Positions 46,786 to 54,677 of a DNA stretch of 64,000 bases are shown here, piece by piece. The notes beneath the pieces are model-generated. The model saw only the letters and a program-made list of their open reading frames with translations, ran no database searches and was not told the origin of the DNA. A program made the translations under genes and the position numbers. The DNA comes from Bilifractor porci (GTDB lineage: Bacteria; Bacillota; Clostridia; Lachnospirales; Lachnospiraceae): positions 124,001 to 188,000 of the forward strand of contig NZ_VUMV01000005.1 of assembly GCF_009696005.1 (NCBI RefSeq), written 5' to 3'. Each line of letters begins with the position of its first letter. The stretch's first letter is position 1.

Positions 46786-47466
46786 ATGAGGTATGAAATA
46801 AAAGGCGGCAATCTTCCGGTGGTGGAATGCTATCTGCAGGCCGGAGAAGCGATGATGACCGAGAGCGGAAGTATGAGCTGGATGACTCCCAACATGAAAA
46901 TGGAAACCACTTCCGGCGGAGGCCTCAAGAAGATGTTCGGAAGAATGTTTTCCGGAGAGAGCATCTTCCAGAACCGCTATACAGCCCAGAACGGAGAAGG
47001 AATGATTGCCTTCGCCTCCAGCTTTCCGGGCTCGATCAATGCCATTGAAATTGCACCGGGGAAAAGCGTCATTGTGCAGAAAAAGGCCTACCTTGCCGCG
47101 CAGGAAAGCGTAGAGCTGTCCATGTACTTTCAGAAAAGCCTCGGGAAAGGCCTTTTTGGAGGAGAGGGATTTGTCATGCAGAAGCTCTCCGGCCAGGGAA
47201 CCGCATTTATTGAAATAGACGGTTATGGCTGTGAATATATCCTGAAAGAAGGGCAGGAAATGATCGTGGACACCGGCTATCTGGCGGCTATGGATGAAAC
47301 CTGTAGCATGGAGGTGGTGACCGTTCCCGGAGTGAAAAATATGCTGCTGGGCGGTGAGGGCGTTTTTAATACCGTGGTCCGCGGTCCGGGAAAAATTATC
47401 CTTCAGACCATGCCCATTTCTAATGTGGCGGCGCTTCTGGCACCGTATTTTCAGAATAAGTCCTGA
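46786..47466 (+). CDS. TIGR00266/AIM24 family protein
   Basis: A 226-residue beta-rich protein. MRYEIKGGNLPVVECYLQAGEAMMTESGSMSWMTPNMKMETTSGGG is the typical start of the TIGR00266 (AIM24) family, and later GFVMQKLSGQGTAFIEIDGYG also fits. The function of the family is not established in bacteria. I chose ATG 46786, preceded by AAAGGAG at 46774-46780. The open frame begins at 46729, but that part has no ribosome site. Confidence 0.85.
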   Translation: MRYEIKGGNLPVVECYLQAGEAMMTESGSMSWMTPNMKMETTSGGGLKKMFGRMFSGESIFQNRYTAQNGEGMIAFASSFPGSINAIEIAPGKSVIVQKKAYLAAQESVELSMYFQKSLGKGLFGGEGFVMQKLSGQGTAFIEIDGYGCEYILKEGQEMIVDTGYLAAMDETCSMEVVTVPGVKNMLLGGEGVFNTVVRGPGKIILQTMPISNVAALLAPYFQNKS

Positions 47467-47583
47467 TAAGCAGGATAGGAAGCCCTGAAAATCAGGCTAT
47501 CCGGTAAGGATTTAATAGGTGGGATAGGCCTGAATCCCGGAAAGCGCGATCCAGATAAGCAAGAACCAGAACTGAATTTTTAT
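47467..47583. other. Non-coding stretch before the CRISPR-associated RNA unit
   Basis: No gene, strong hairpin or repeat was seen in these 117 bases. The whole gap from 47467 to 47910 is 444 nt. The remainder holds the small RNA unit, a terminator and the cas promoter, listed separately. Confidence 0.6.
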
Positions 47584-47612
47584 TTGTAACAAGATTTCCA
47601 TTTGTGTATACT
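47584..47612 (+). promoter_or_regulatory. Promoter of the CreR-like small RNA
   Basis: TTGTAA (47584-47589) and TATACT (47607-47612) are 17 nt apart. The predicted start near 47619 is about 45 nt upstream of the repeat-like element. Confidence 0.6.
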
Positions 47613-47664
47613 AGAGACGGTTCGGAACAATCTGATATAGGTTAATATATTTGGATGGTTCTAT

Positions 47665-47690
47665 CGCCTGAAGAGGCTGTGAGTAGAAAT
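47665..47690 (+). repeat. Degenerate CRISPR-repeat-like element (psi-repeat) upstream of cas3
   Basis: CGCCTGAAGAGGC plus TGTGAGTAGAAAT aligns with the 3' two-thirds of the array repeat with a few internal gaps. The 3' handle of 13 bases is identical. It is 8.5 kb from the array and in the same orientation, so it is not a stray array end. Confidence 0.85.
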
Positions 47691-47723
47691 TAATTCTTTA
47701 TAATTATTGATGTATCCTGTTGG

Positions 47724-47760
47724 TAAGGGGATGATCTTGATGTAAAAGATCATCCCCTTA
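47724..47760 (+). terminator. Perfect hairpin ending the small RNA
   Basis: TAAGGGGATGATCTT (47724-47738) pairs without mismatch with AAGATCATCCCCTTA (47746-47760) around a 7-nt loop, followed by CCTTTGGG. The U tract is poor, but the stem is strong and lies between the pseudo-spacer and the cas promoter. Confidence 0.7.
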
Positions 47761-47806
47761 CCTTTGGGAAGAAAAAAGAACTTTAATTTTTTACAATTAT
47801 ATACTT

Positions 47807-47823
47807 TAATTATTTATTATTAT
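47807..47823 (+). promoter_or_regulatory. Candidate Cascade target site for the pseudo-spacer
   Basis: These 17 bases match pseudo-spacer positions 1-5, 7-11 and 13-17 and differ only at 6 and 12 (and next at 18). The preceding trinucleotide is CTT. A Cascade R-loop of 34 nt from here would cover the cas -35 box at 47831. A second, weaker match starts at 47784, also after CTT. Confidence 0.6.
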
Positions 47824-47830
47824 GTAAAAA

Positions 47831-47858
47831 TTGAAATCTCTGACAAATGAGCTATAAT
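47831..47858 (+). promoter_or_regulatory. Promoter of the cas operon
   Basis: TTGAAA (47831-47836) and TATAAT (47853-47858) are 16 nt apart in a very AT-rich stretch. The cas3 start is about 50 nt downstream. Confidence 0.75.
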
Positions 47859-47910
47859 CATATTATAAAATCAAATGCTTATTTGTGCGGAAGGAGGGTG
47901 ATAAAATTTG

Positions 47911-50337
47911 GTGAAATATATTGCTCATATCAAAGACAATAATTTGTGTTCTGATGATGCTCAAAATAAGGAGCGTGATATTGATTCGCTTCCGGATTCC
48001 TACAAGCAAACGCTTTGCAGCCACCTGTTGGGGACAGCAGCCCTGGCTGAATCCTTTGCGGTTGAACCCTGGAAATCTTTGGCTTATAATGCCGGACTGC
48101 TTCACGATATCGGAAAATATCAGGAAGCTTTTCAGAAAAGAATCAGGGGAGCAGCCCTGCGTGTAGATCACTCTACCTGTGGTGCTATTGAGGCGGCAGA
48201 GAGAAAGGACATTCAGAATCCGGAAAAAGCATTTCTTGAATATTGCATTGCAGGCCATCACGCTGGACTTCCGGATGGCGGACAGAAAGAGGATCTGCCG
48301 GAGGATGATTCTTCGAGCGGACATACACTGTACGCTAGGTTGAAAAAAACAGATTTCGACCCCTATGATGCATATAAGAAAGATTTTGAACGGAAAAATA
48401 TTGACATTAAAGAAATTGATAAAAAAAGTCTATCCAGATATCTGATGGACGGATTTAATCCCGCAGAATATTCGGATCAAGAAAAATTGGCTGGCGTTTT
48501 TTACGATGAAATTTCTTTTATGATACGGTATTGCTATTCCTGCCTGGTTGATGCAGATGCCCTTGACACGGAACGCTTTTGTAAAGGTGTAGAGAGGACA
48601 ACGCTGAAAACGGATTTTCAAGTATGCCTTCAAAAACTGAATGACCAGTTTGATAAGTTTCGAAAAAAGAAGGATCAGACAAGCTTGCAGCTTGCGAGAA
48701 CGGAAATTCAGGAACAGGCTTTTCAGAATATTCATGAAGATGCTGACATTTATCTCATGAGTATGCCGACAGGCAGTGGGAAAACGCTGTGCAGCGCAAA
48801 ATGTTCCTTGATCAAGGCTCTGGAAACAGGTAAAAAACACATTATATATGTAATTCCATATAACAGCATTATTACACAGACTGCACAGGAACTGAACAAC
48901 ATATTTAATGACAATGACAAAGACAAAGGCGGGCAGACAGTGGCGCATATATTGCGCCACCAGTCAACGTATTCTGTTGAGGACGATGAAAATGCAGATG
49001 AAGCCTACAAGCTTCAGGTTAATCAGGCCACAGAAAATTGGGACGCGGATTTTATCATCACAACAGAAGTACAATTTTTCGAGACACTGTTTTCTAATAC
49101 GCGGAATAAGCTCCGAAAAATGCATAATATGGCTGACAGCATTCTTGTTTTTGACGAGGCGCATCTGATGCCCGCAGAATTCCTCCAGCCGTGTCTGGAA
49201 GGTGTTTCGATTTTAACAAAAAAGCTTGGCTGTAAAGCAATTTTCCTTACGGCAACCATGCCGGATTATCGGGAACTGCTCAGCAAATATACATTTCATG
49301 ATCTGCGGGTAAAAGAACTTGTTCCTGACCAGACAGATTTCAAGCCGTTTCATAAATGTACCTACAAATATATAAAAAACCAATCACTTGAACAACTGGC
49401 GGATAAAGTCGGGAAAAACGGCTCCACACTTGTGGTTGTCAATACAAGAAGAAAGGCGCGCGAATTATACAACTTCCTTGGGGGAGGGCACAGGAAGAAC
49501 CTCTACCATCTGTCCACGCTGATGACCAAGAAGGATCTTCAGGAAACCATAGATGAAATAAAGAAAAAATTAGGGGAGGCTGCCAGGCAGGGAGAAGTTA
49601 CCTCCGCAGACCCTGTCATTGTCATTTCTACTTCGCTTATTGAGGCCGGGGTTGATCTGGATTTCCGTACTGCCTACAGAGAAATGGCCGGGTTGGACAG
49701 CATTCTGCAGACAGGAGGAAGATGCAATCGCGAGGGCATATGGGATAGCGGAGAGGTTTTTATCTTCGATTTTGCAGAGAAAATCGTGGGAAAGCAACCG
49801 TTCCGAGATATTAAGACAGATGTTACATCAAAACTCTTCGATGAATTCTCGGATATTTCAGATGAAGCCTGCGTCAGAGAGTTTTATCGCAGAGTATCTC
49901 TGGCTGAAGCAGAGAAACATGTCGAGAAATCTATGCACAGTCAGATGAAAGAAAAAGGAATATCACTGAAATCTAAAAGCGCAATGTACTCGATTCCTTT
50001 TGCCTCTTATGACGGGAAGATCATTCTAAGCCGGGATGAGAGTATAATTATCCCAGAGGATAAAAATGCGGAAGATCTGGTTAACCGGATTCGATATGGT
50101 GGGATGTCTGGAGAGACACTTAGAAGGCTGCAGGAATATACCTGTAATGTACCGCGGAGAGATCTGGATCAGCTTATGTATCAGGGGGTGATAGAAAATC
50201 TGGCAGAAAGCGGTTCCGGTAATACGAACCAAAGCCGGACGGGAAATAATGGTATTTTTGTGCTTACCAATAAAGCGCAGTATTACAGGAAAGATATAGG
50301 CATTTTATTGGAAGGAGGTGATTTTATTGTCGATTAA
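47911..50337 (+). CDS. cas3: CRISPR-associated helicase/nuclease Cas3 (type I-C)
   Basis: Cas3 unwinds and degrades target DNA after Cascade binding. The 808-residue protein has an N-terminal HD nuclease domain (CSHLLGTAALAESFA then [17 protein letters not shown] and HHAGLPDGG). The SF2 helicase follows with Walker A MSMPTGSGKT, DEAH box VFDEAHLMPAE, SAT-like FLTATMP and the motif VI QTGGRCNREG. I chose GTG 47911, giving the family-like MKYIAHIKD. TTG 47908 is equally possible given AAGGAGGG at 47891-47898. The gene overlaps cas5 by 11 nt. Confidence 0.95.
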   Translation: MKYIAHIKDNNLCSDDAQNKERDIDSLPDSYKQTLCSHLLGTAALAESFAVEPWKSLAYNAGLLHDIGKYQEAFQKRIRGAALRVDHSTCGAIEAAERKDIQNPEKAFLEYCIAGHHAGLPDGGQKEDLPEDDSSSGHTLYARLKKTDFDPYDAYKKDFERKNIDIKEIDKKSLSRYLMDGFNPAEYSDQEKLAGVFYDEISFMIRYCYSCLVDADALDTERFCKGVERTTLKTDFQVCLQKLNDQFDKFRKKKDQTSLQLARTEIQEQAFQNIHEDADIYLMSMPTGSGKTLCSAKCSLIKALETGKKHIIYVIPYNSIITQTAQELNNIFNDNDKDKGGQTVAHILRHQSTYSVEDDENADEAYKLQVNQATENWDADFIITTEVQFFETLFSNTRNKLRKMHNMADSILVFDEAHLMPAEFLQPCLEGVSILTKKLGCKAIFLTATMPDYRELLSKYTFHDLRVKELVPDQTDFKPFHKCTYKYIKNQSLEQLADKVGKNGSTLVVVNTRRKARELYNFLGGGHRKNLYHLSTLMTKKDLQETIDEIKKKLGEAARQGEVTSADPVIVISTSLIEAGVDLDFRTAYREMAGLDSILQTGGRCNREGIWDSGEVFIFDFAEKIVGKQPFRDIKTDVTSKLFDEFSDISDEACVREFYRRVSLAEAEKHVEKSMHSQMKEKGISLKSKSAMYSIPFASYDGKIILSRDESIIIPEDKNAEDLVNRIRYGGMSGETLRRLQEYTCNVPRRDLDQLMYQGVIENLAESGSGNTNQSRTGNNGIFVLTNKAQYYRKDIGILLEGGDFIVD

Positions 50338-51088
50338 GGTGATTGTAAGCGGAAAAAGAGCCTGCTTTACAAGACCGGAAATGAAAGCAGAACGTGTCAG
50401 CTATGATGTTCCGACGCCGGGAGCTCTGGAGGGCTTGCTGAAAAGTATTTATTGGAAACCGGCAATGCGCTATGTAATAGACCGCATAATTGTATTTAAT
50501 CCGGTTGAGTTTACAAGTGTCCGCAGAAATGAGGTGAAATCGAAGGTAAAACTTGGCAAAATGAAGGCGCAGATGAAGGAGGCAGAAGAGGTTAAACAGG
50601 GAAAACGAGATGCTATTACAACGGATCCCCGTATTTATACCAATATCGGGGATGAGCGTACGCAGAGAGCTTCTATGATTCTGAAAAATGTCCGCTATGG
50701 CGTAGAATTCCATGTAGAACTCACTGGTATTCGCTGCGAGAGGGAGCAAGAAGAATGTGATCCATTAAAAAAACATCAGGCGGAATTTATCCGCCGCTGC
50801 AGAAAAGGCCAATATTTCAGGCAGCCTTGTCTGGGATGTGCGGAATTTCCGGCAGAGGTGGTTTTAACCGATTCTTTTCAACTGAATGAAGTTTGCGAGG
50901 AAAACAAAGGCAGGCATGATCTGGGGTATATGCTTTACAGGGTCTGCTTCCGGGACGGCGGGCGTCCGGTTCATGGAGACTGGGAGAAAAAAGTGTTTTC
51001 CGATGAGGCAGAGAGTCTGTTTTACCGTCCGATCATGGAGGACGGCATTATAGATGTCGCCCGTTACAAGGAGGCGGTTACATGCTGA
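50327..51088 (+). CDS. cas5c: Cas5c (Cas5d), type I-C pre-crRNA endonuclease and Cascade subunit
   Basis: In type I-C systems there is no Cas6; Cas5c cuts the repeat hairpin and holds the 5' handle of the crRNA. The 253-residue protein begins with the RAMP-type SIKVIVSGKRACFTRPEMKAERVSYDVPTPGALEGLLKSIYWKP, which is diagnostic for Cas5d/Dvulg. I chose TTG 50327 because AAGGAGG (50312-50318) is 8 nt upstream. In-frame GTG 50318 overlaps that site. It overlaps cas3 upstream and cas8c downstream. Confidence 0.94.
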   Translation: MSIKVIVSGKRACFTRPEMKAERVSYDVPTPGALEGLLKSIYWKPAMRYVIDRIIVFNPVEFTSVRRNEVKSKVKLGKMKAQMKEAEEVKQGKRDAITTDPRIYTNIGDERTQRASMILKNVRYGVEFHVELTGIRCEREQEECDPLKKHQAEFIRRCRKGQYFRQPCLGCAEFPAEVVLTDSFQLNEVCEENKGRHDLGYMLYRVCFRDGGRPVHGDWEKKVFSDEAESLFYRPIMEDGIIDVARYKEAVTC

Positions 51089-53016
51089 TCAGCGCACTTT
51101 GCGATTACTATACAGTCCTTTCCGAGAATCATAAACTTAAGGAAGCAGGATATGCAGATTGCGATATAAGTTACTTTATCTTATTGACATCGGACGGCAG
51201 ACTGGCCGGTTTTCGCGATAACAGGATAGAACGGACAATAAAAGATAAAAAAGGTAAAGAAAAAATTATCCTTGTGCCGCAGGCGGTCAGCCTTCCGGAG
51301 AGACCTCGGTCAACGACAATCAGCGCAAATTTTGTCGAGGTGCGTCCCGGATATATTTTCGGACTGGAATATCAAACAGATAAAAGCACAGGCAGAGAAT
51401 ATCTTTCAACGGAAACAGAAGGCAGAACAGACAAGCAAAAGGAACGACTTAAGCTGCAGCACCAGAGCTTCTGCGAGGAAGTCTTGCGTGATTTTGGTTC
51501 AATGTCTTCGCCTCTGGCGAAAGCTTATGTACAATTTGCCAGGAAATGGAATCCGGAAGCGGAAACAGAAAATCAGGTTTTACTGGGGATAAAGTCTGAT
51601 CTGAACAAGGTTAAATTTGCCTTTTGCCTTGAAGGCCACCCGGAGCTTCTGCTTCAGGATGATGAAGAGGTAAAAGAAAAATGGCGGGAACTTTCCCGGA
51701 AAACAGACGAAGAACCTGAAAAGAAAGCGTATATTTGCCAGTGCTCGGTAACAGGAGAAAAGCTGCCTGTAGCAGAGGTACATGATTCAATGGTATCCGG
51801 ATCCGGTGTTGGCATACGAAATGCCGGTATAAATCCCAGCCTGGTAAATTTTAAGCCGGAATCCTTTTTATCTTATAATCATAGGCAGGGAGAAAATGCC
51901 TGTATTTCAGCAAAAGCCATGAAGCAGTATACCAGAGCATTGAATTTTCTTTTGAAAAGCCCGTCAAATCACTGCTACATGGATGGGCAGACAATGATTT
52001 ACTGGTCTGTAGACGGGAATCCTGCAAATGATTTCTTTATGGGGTGCATTTTTGAGGAACAGTCCGAACAGTATGAAGAGGGAGAGCTGGAATCCGCACT
52101 TTCTCAATTAATGAAGGATGCGCTGAATGGCACTGCCACTTCCTATAAGTTTAAGGATATTGAACAGCGGATTACCACCGGATCAGAATATTACATTGTC
52201 GGATTAGCCCCCAATGCTTCCCGCATACAGGTGAAATTTATCTGCCGTCAGAAATTCGGTAAATTGCTTCATAATATCGCCAGATTTCAGAGTGAGATGC
52301 AGATTCAGGAGGCAGGTAAACCGGTTGCGTTCTGGCGTGTGAAAAAAGAGCTGGTGTCTCCGGCTTCCACACATCCGGAGGATGACGATACACCGTTTGA
52401 TTCTGTTCTTCAGGCAATCTTTAATGGAACGGATTATCCTTCCTGGTGTTTAAAGAGAATGGTAACACGTGTCAGAAAAGATTCGGACAAAGAAAACAAC
52501 AAATTTATCCGCCTGAACAGGGTCCGGGCAGGGTTTATAAAGGCATGTCTGATCAGACATACAAAGGAGGAGATAAGCATGTCATATGACAGCGGCAGCA
52601 GAAATCCGGCATATGTAAGCGGGGCAATTTTTGCCATTCTTCAGATGATACAAGAGGAAGCTTCCAGCCCTGTAAAAACAACGGAGAAGGAAACAGATAA
52701 ATACGCAAAGACAGAGGAAGGTGCGGAGGGCAGACCTGCAAAATTGAACAGAACGATTAAAGACGCTTATTTCAGTATGGCGGTATCCAATCCTGCGGCG
52801 GTTATGCCAAGGCTGATAAAGCTTTCGAACTTTCATCTTAAAAAGTTAAGAAGAGATCATCCGGAGTATGTGAAAAGATATGAGAGTGCGCTTGCAGACG
52901 CGATGGAAAAATTAGACGGCGCTTTTCCGAGAACGCTGGATTTGTATGATCAGGGAAGATTTATTCTGGGGTATTACCAAAGATACAATGCGTTTTTCAA
53001 GAAAAAAGAAAAATAA
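51082..53016 (+). CDS. cas8c: Cas8c (Csd1), large Cascade subunit
   Basis: Cas8c recognises the PAM and anchors the Cascade complex. The 644-residue protein has the Csd1 family features LISALCDYYTVLSE at the start, NPSLVNFKPESFLSYN near residue 250, YWSVDGNPANDFF, and the C-terminal YQRYNAFF. No zinc-finger CxxC pairs were evident. The start overlaps cas5c by 7 nt. The C-terminal 145 residues can also be made as a separate protein from an internal start (next entry). Confidence 0.94.
   Translation: MLISALCDYYTVLSENHKLKEAGYADCDISYFILLTSDGRLAGFRDNRIERTIKDKKGKEKIILVPQAVSLPERPRSTTISANFVEVRPGYIFGLEYQTDKSTGREYLSTETEGRTDKQKERLKLQHQSFCEEVLRDFGSMSSPLAKAYVQFARKWNPEAETENQVLLGIKSDLNKVKFAFCLEGHPELLLQDDEEVKEKWRELSRKTDEEPEKKAYICQCSVTGEKLPVAEVHDSMVSGSGVGIRNAGINPSLVNFKPESFLSYNHRQGENACISAKAMKQYTRALNFLLKSPSNHCYMDGQTMIYWSVDGNPANDFFMGCIFEEQSEQYEEGELESALSQLMKDALNGTATSYKFKDIEQRITTGSEYYIVGLAPNASRIQVKFICRQKFGKLLHNIARFQSEMQIQEAGKPVAFWRVKKELVSPASTHPEDDDTPFDSVLQAIFNGTDYPSWCLKRMVTRVRKDSDKENNKFIRLNRVRAGFIKACLIRHTKEEISMSYDSGSRNPAYVSGAIFAILQMIQEEASSPVKTTEKETDKYAKTEEGAEGRPAKLNRTIKDAYFSMAVSNPAAVMPRLIKLSNFHLKKLRRDHPEYVKRYESALADAMEKLDGAFPRTLDLYDQGRFILGYYQRYNAFFKKKEK
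52579..53016 (+). CDS. cas11c: Cas11c small subunit translated from inside cas8c
   Basis: In type I-C systems the Cascade small subunit comes from an internal start near the cas8c 3' end. Here AAAGGAGGAG (52563-52572) lies 6-8 nt before an in-frame ATG at codon 500 of cas8c, giving a 145-residue helical protein MSYDSGSRNPAYVSGAIFA...KKEK. Such a strong ribosome site inside a coding region, with correct frame, spacing and product size, supports a real second product. It is needed in multiple copies along the crRNA backbone. Confidence 0.85.
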   Translation: MSYDSGSRNPAYVSGAIFAILQMIQEEASSPVKTTEKETDKYAKTEEGAEGRPAKLNRTIKDAYFSMAVSNPAAVMPRLIKLSNFHLKKLRRDHPEYVKRYESALADAMEKLDGAFPRTLDLYDQGRFILGYYQRYNAFFKKKEK

Positions 53017-53040
53017 AAAATTTCACAGGAGGGAAAAAAG

Positions 53041-53904
53041 ATGCTGGAAAATAAATATGATTTTGTGTATCTGTTTGATGTAACCAATGGTAATCCAAAT
53101 GGGGATCCGGATGCTGGAAACGAACCGCGCATGGACGCTGAGACCGGTATGGGATATGTAACGGATGTCTGTCTGAAAAGAAAAGTCAGAAACTACGTGG
53201 ATCTTGTTAAAAACGGAGAAGAAGGATTCAATATCTTAATTAAAAATGATAAGCCATTAAATGATAAATTTAAGGCAGCGTATGAAGCAGAAGGGCTTGC
53301 GGTAGATAAAACCAAGAAGGGAACGGATCTTCCTACGGAGTTAAAAGCACAGCAGTATATGTGCAGAAATTATTATGATGTTAGAGCCTTCGGGGCGGTT
53401 ATGTCTACCGGAAATAATTCCTGCGGGATTGTCAGGGGACCGGTTCAGTTCAGCTTTGCGGACAGTATTTCCCCGATCTATGTCAATAATGTGACAATTA
53501 CCCGGCAGGCCAAAACCGACCAGAAAAGGGCGGAAAAAGGCGATACGGAAATGGGAAACAAAAGCATTATCCCCTATGCTCTCTATCGCATGAGCGGGCA
53601 TATCTCGGCAGCTTTGGCAAATAAAATCACCGGGCTTACAGAAGAGGACGTAGATTTACTATGGAAGGCATTGCTCAATTTATTTGACGAAGACCGGAGC
53701 GCGGCCAGAGGGGATATGGAAGTACGGGGACTCTATGTTTTTAAGCACGAAAGCGTATTGGGGAATGCTCATTTCCCGGAATTAAACAAAAAAATATCTG
53801 TGGCATTGAAGGAAGGCATTACAGTTCCGAGAAAGTTTGAAGATTATGAGATAAAAGTTGATACCTCTATGCCGGAAGGAGTTTCTTTGATTCCGTATTG
53901 TTGA
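53041..53904 (+). CDS. cas7c: Cas7c (Csd2), Cascade backbone subunit
   Basis: Cas7 subunits polymerise along the crRNA spacer. The 287-residue protein has the Csd2/Cas7 N-terminus YDFVYLFDVTNGNPNGDPDAGNEPRMDAETGMGYVTDVCLKRKVRNYV. It also has the RNA-binding thumb region with DVRAFGAVMSTGNNSCGIVRGPVQFSFADSISPI. CACAGGAGGGAAAAAAG precedes the ATG. A hairpin follows before cas4. Confidence 0.96.
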   Translation: MLENKYDFVYLFDVTNGNPNGDPDAGNEPRMDAETGMGYVTDVCLKRKVRNYVDLVKNGEEGFNILIKNDKPLNDKFKAAYEAEGLAVDKTKKGTDLPTELKAQQYMCRNYYDVRAFGAVMSTGNNSCGIVRGPVQFSFADSISPIYVNNVTITRQAKTDQKRAEKGDTEMGNKSIIPYALYRMSGHISAALANKITGLTEEDVDLLWKALLNLFDEDRSAARGDMEVRGLYVFKHESVLGNAHFPELNKKISVALKEGITVPRKFEDYEIKVDTSMPEGVSLIPYC

Positions 53905-53920
53905 GATATTTATAATGCCA

Positions 53921-53957
53921 GAATGAATCGCGGGCATTGTGCCTGTCGATTCATCCT
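53921..53957 (+). promoter_or_regulatory. Hairpin between cas7c and cas4
   Basis: ATGAATCG (53923-53930) pairs perfectly with CGATTCAT (53947-53954), with GGGC facing GCCT inside. No U run follows. It may be a partial terminator or an mRNA-stabilising structure that separates the interference genes from cas4-cas1-cas2. Confidence 0.6.
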
Positions 53958-53986
53958 GGAAAGGATAAAACGGACTGCATAATTTT

Positions 53987-54652
53987 ATGGAAGAAATTAG
54001 TGTAAGTATACGAAATATACAGCATTTTCTGTATTGCCCTCACCGGTGGGGCTTAATCAACATCGAGTGTTCATGGGATGAAAACTATTTTGTGACAAAA
54101 GGAAATATAATCCACGACAGAGTGCATGACCCCGATAATTCCTATGTCGCCAGGAATAAGCAGGTGTTAACATCCGTCAGGGCTTACAATGATTTACTGG
54201 GCATATATGGTGTTACTGACTGCATTGAACTGACAAAGCGCAAGGATGGGATCAGAATGCAAGGATTCCCTGACCGCTACCAGTTAGCGATTGTTGAATA
54301 CAAGCCTCGAAAACCCAAAAACAACTTATTTAATGAAGATGATGCCCTTCAGGTTTTTGCACAGAAGCTCTGTGTAGATTCTATTTTTCACTGTGACGCA
54401 GAGGGAATCCTATTTTATGCGGATGTGAAAAAAAGAATCCATCTTCCGCTGAATGAAAATTATGAAAGGTATTTGGCAATCATCCGACAGGTTCTTGATA
54501 AAATCCGCGATTATACAATGAAGGGTGAGATACCTCCGATTCGTAAAAATCAAAAGTGCAGCGGATGTTCCTTCAAGAATACATGCAATCCGCAAATAAT
54601 AAAACGAAACAGACATGAGACCTTTCTGGAAATGGTGAAACAGGAAAGCTGA
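53987..54652 (+). CDS. cas4: Cas4 exonuclease (type I-C)
   Basis: Cas4 trims prespacers and checks the PAM during adaptation with Cas1-Cas2. The 221-residue RecB-like protein has Cys17 in HFLYCPHRWGL, a nuclease core with GFPDRYQLAIVEYKP (Asp, Glu, Lys), and three C-terminal cysteines in CSGCSFKNTC, together forming the Fe-S site. The ribosome site is weak, with AAAGGA about 20 nt upstream, so it may be made at lower level than the interference proteins. Confidence 0.94.
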   Translation: MEEISVSIRNIQHFLYCPHRWGLINIECSWDENYFVTKGNIIHDRVHDPDNSYVARNKQVLTSVRAYNDLLGIYGVTDCIELTKRKDGIRMQGFPDRYQLAIVEYKPRKPKNNLFNEDDALQVFAQKLCVDSIFHCDAEGILFYADVKKRIHLPLNENYERYLAIIRQVLDKIRDYTMKGEIPPIRKNQKCSGCSFKNTCNPQIIKRNRHETFLEMVKQES

Positions 54653-54677
54653 ATGCTCCATCAGACAGGAGGAAAAT

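Larger units (their letters stand above)
47619..47765 (+). ncRNA. Candidate CreR-like (crRNA-resembling) regulator of the cas operon
   Basis: The unit consists of a degenerate CRISPR-repeat-like element at 47665-47690, a pseudo-spacer from 47691, and a perfect 15-bp hairpin at 47724-47760. The repeat-like element keeps the stem halves GCCT/AGGC and the last 13 bases TGTGAGTAGAAAT, identical to the array repeat. If the spacer length is the modal 34 nt of the array, the pseudo-spacer ends exactly where the hairpin begins. CreR-type RNAs are known to guide Cascade to the cas promoter for autorepression. That function here is inferred from sequence only. Confidence 0.7.
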
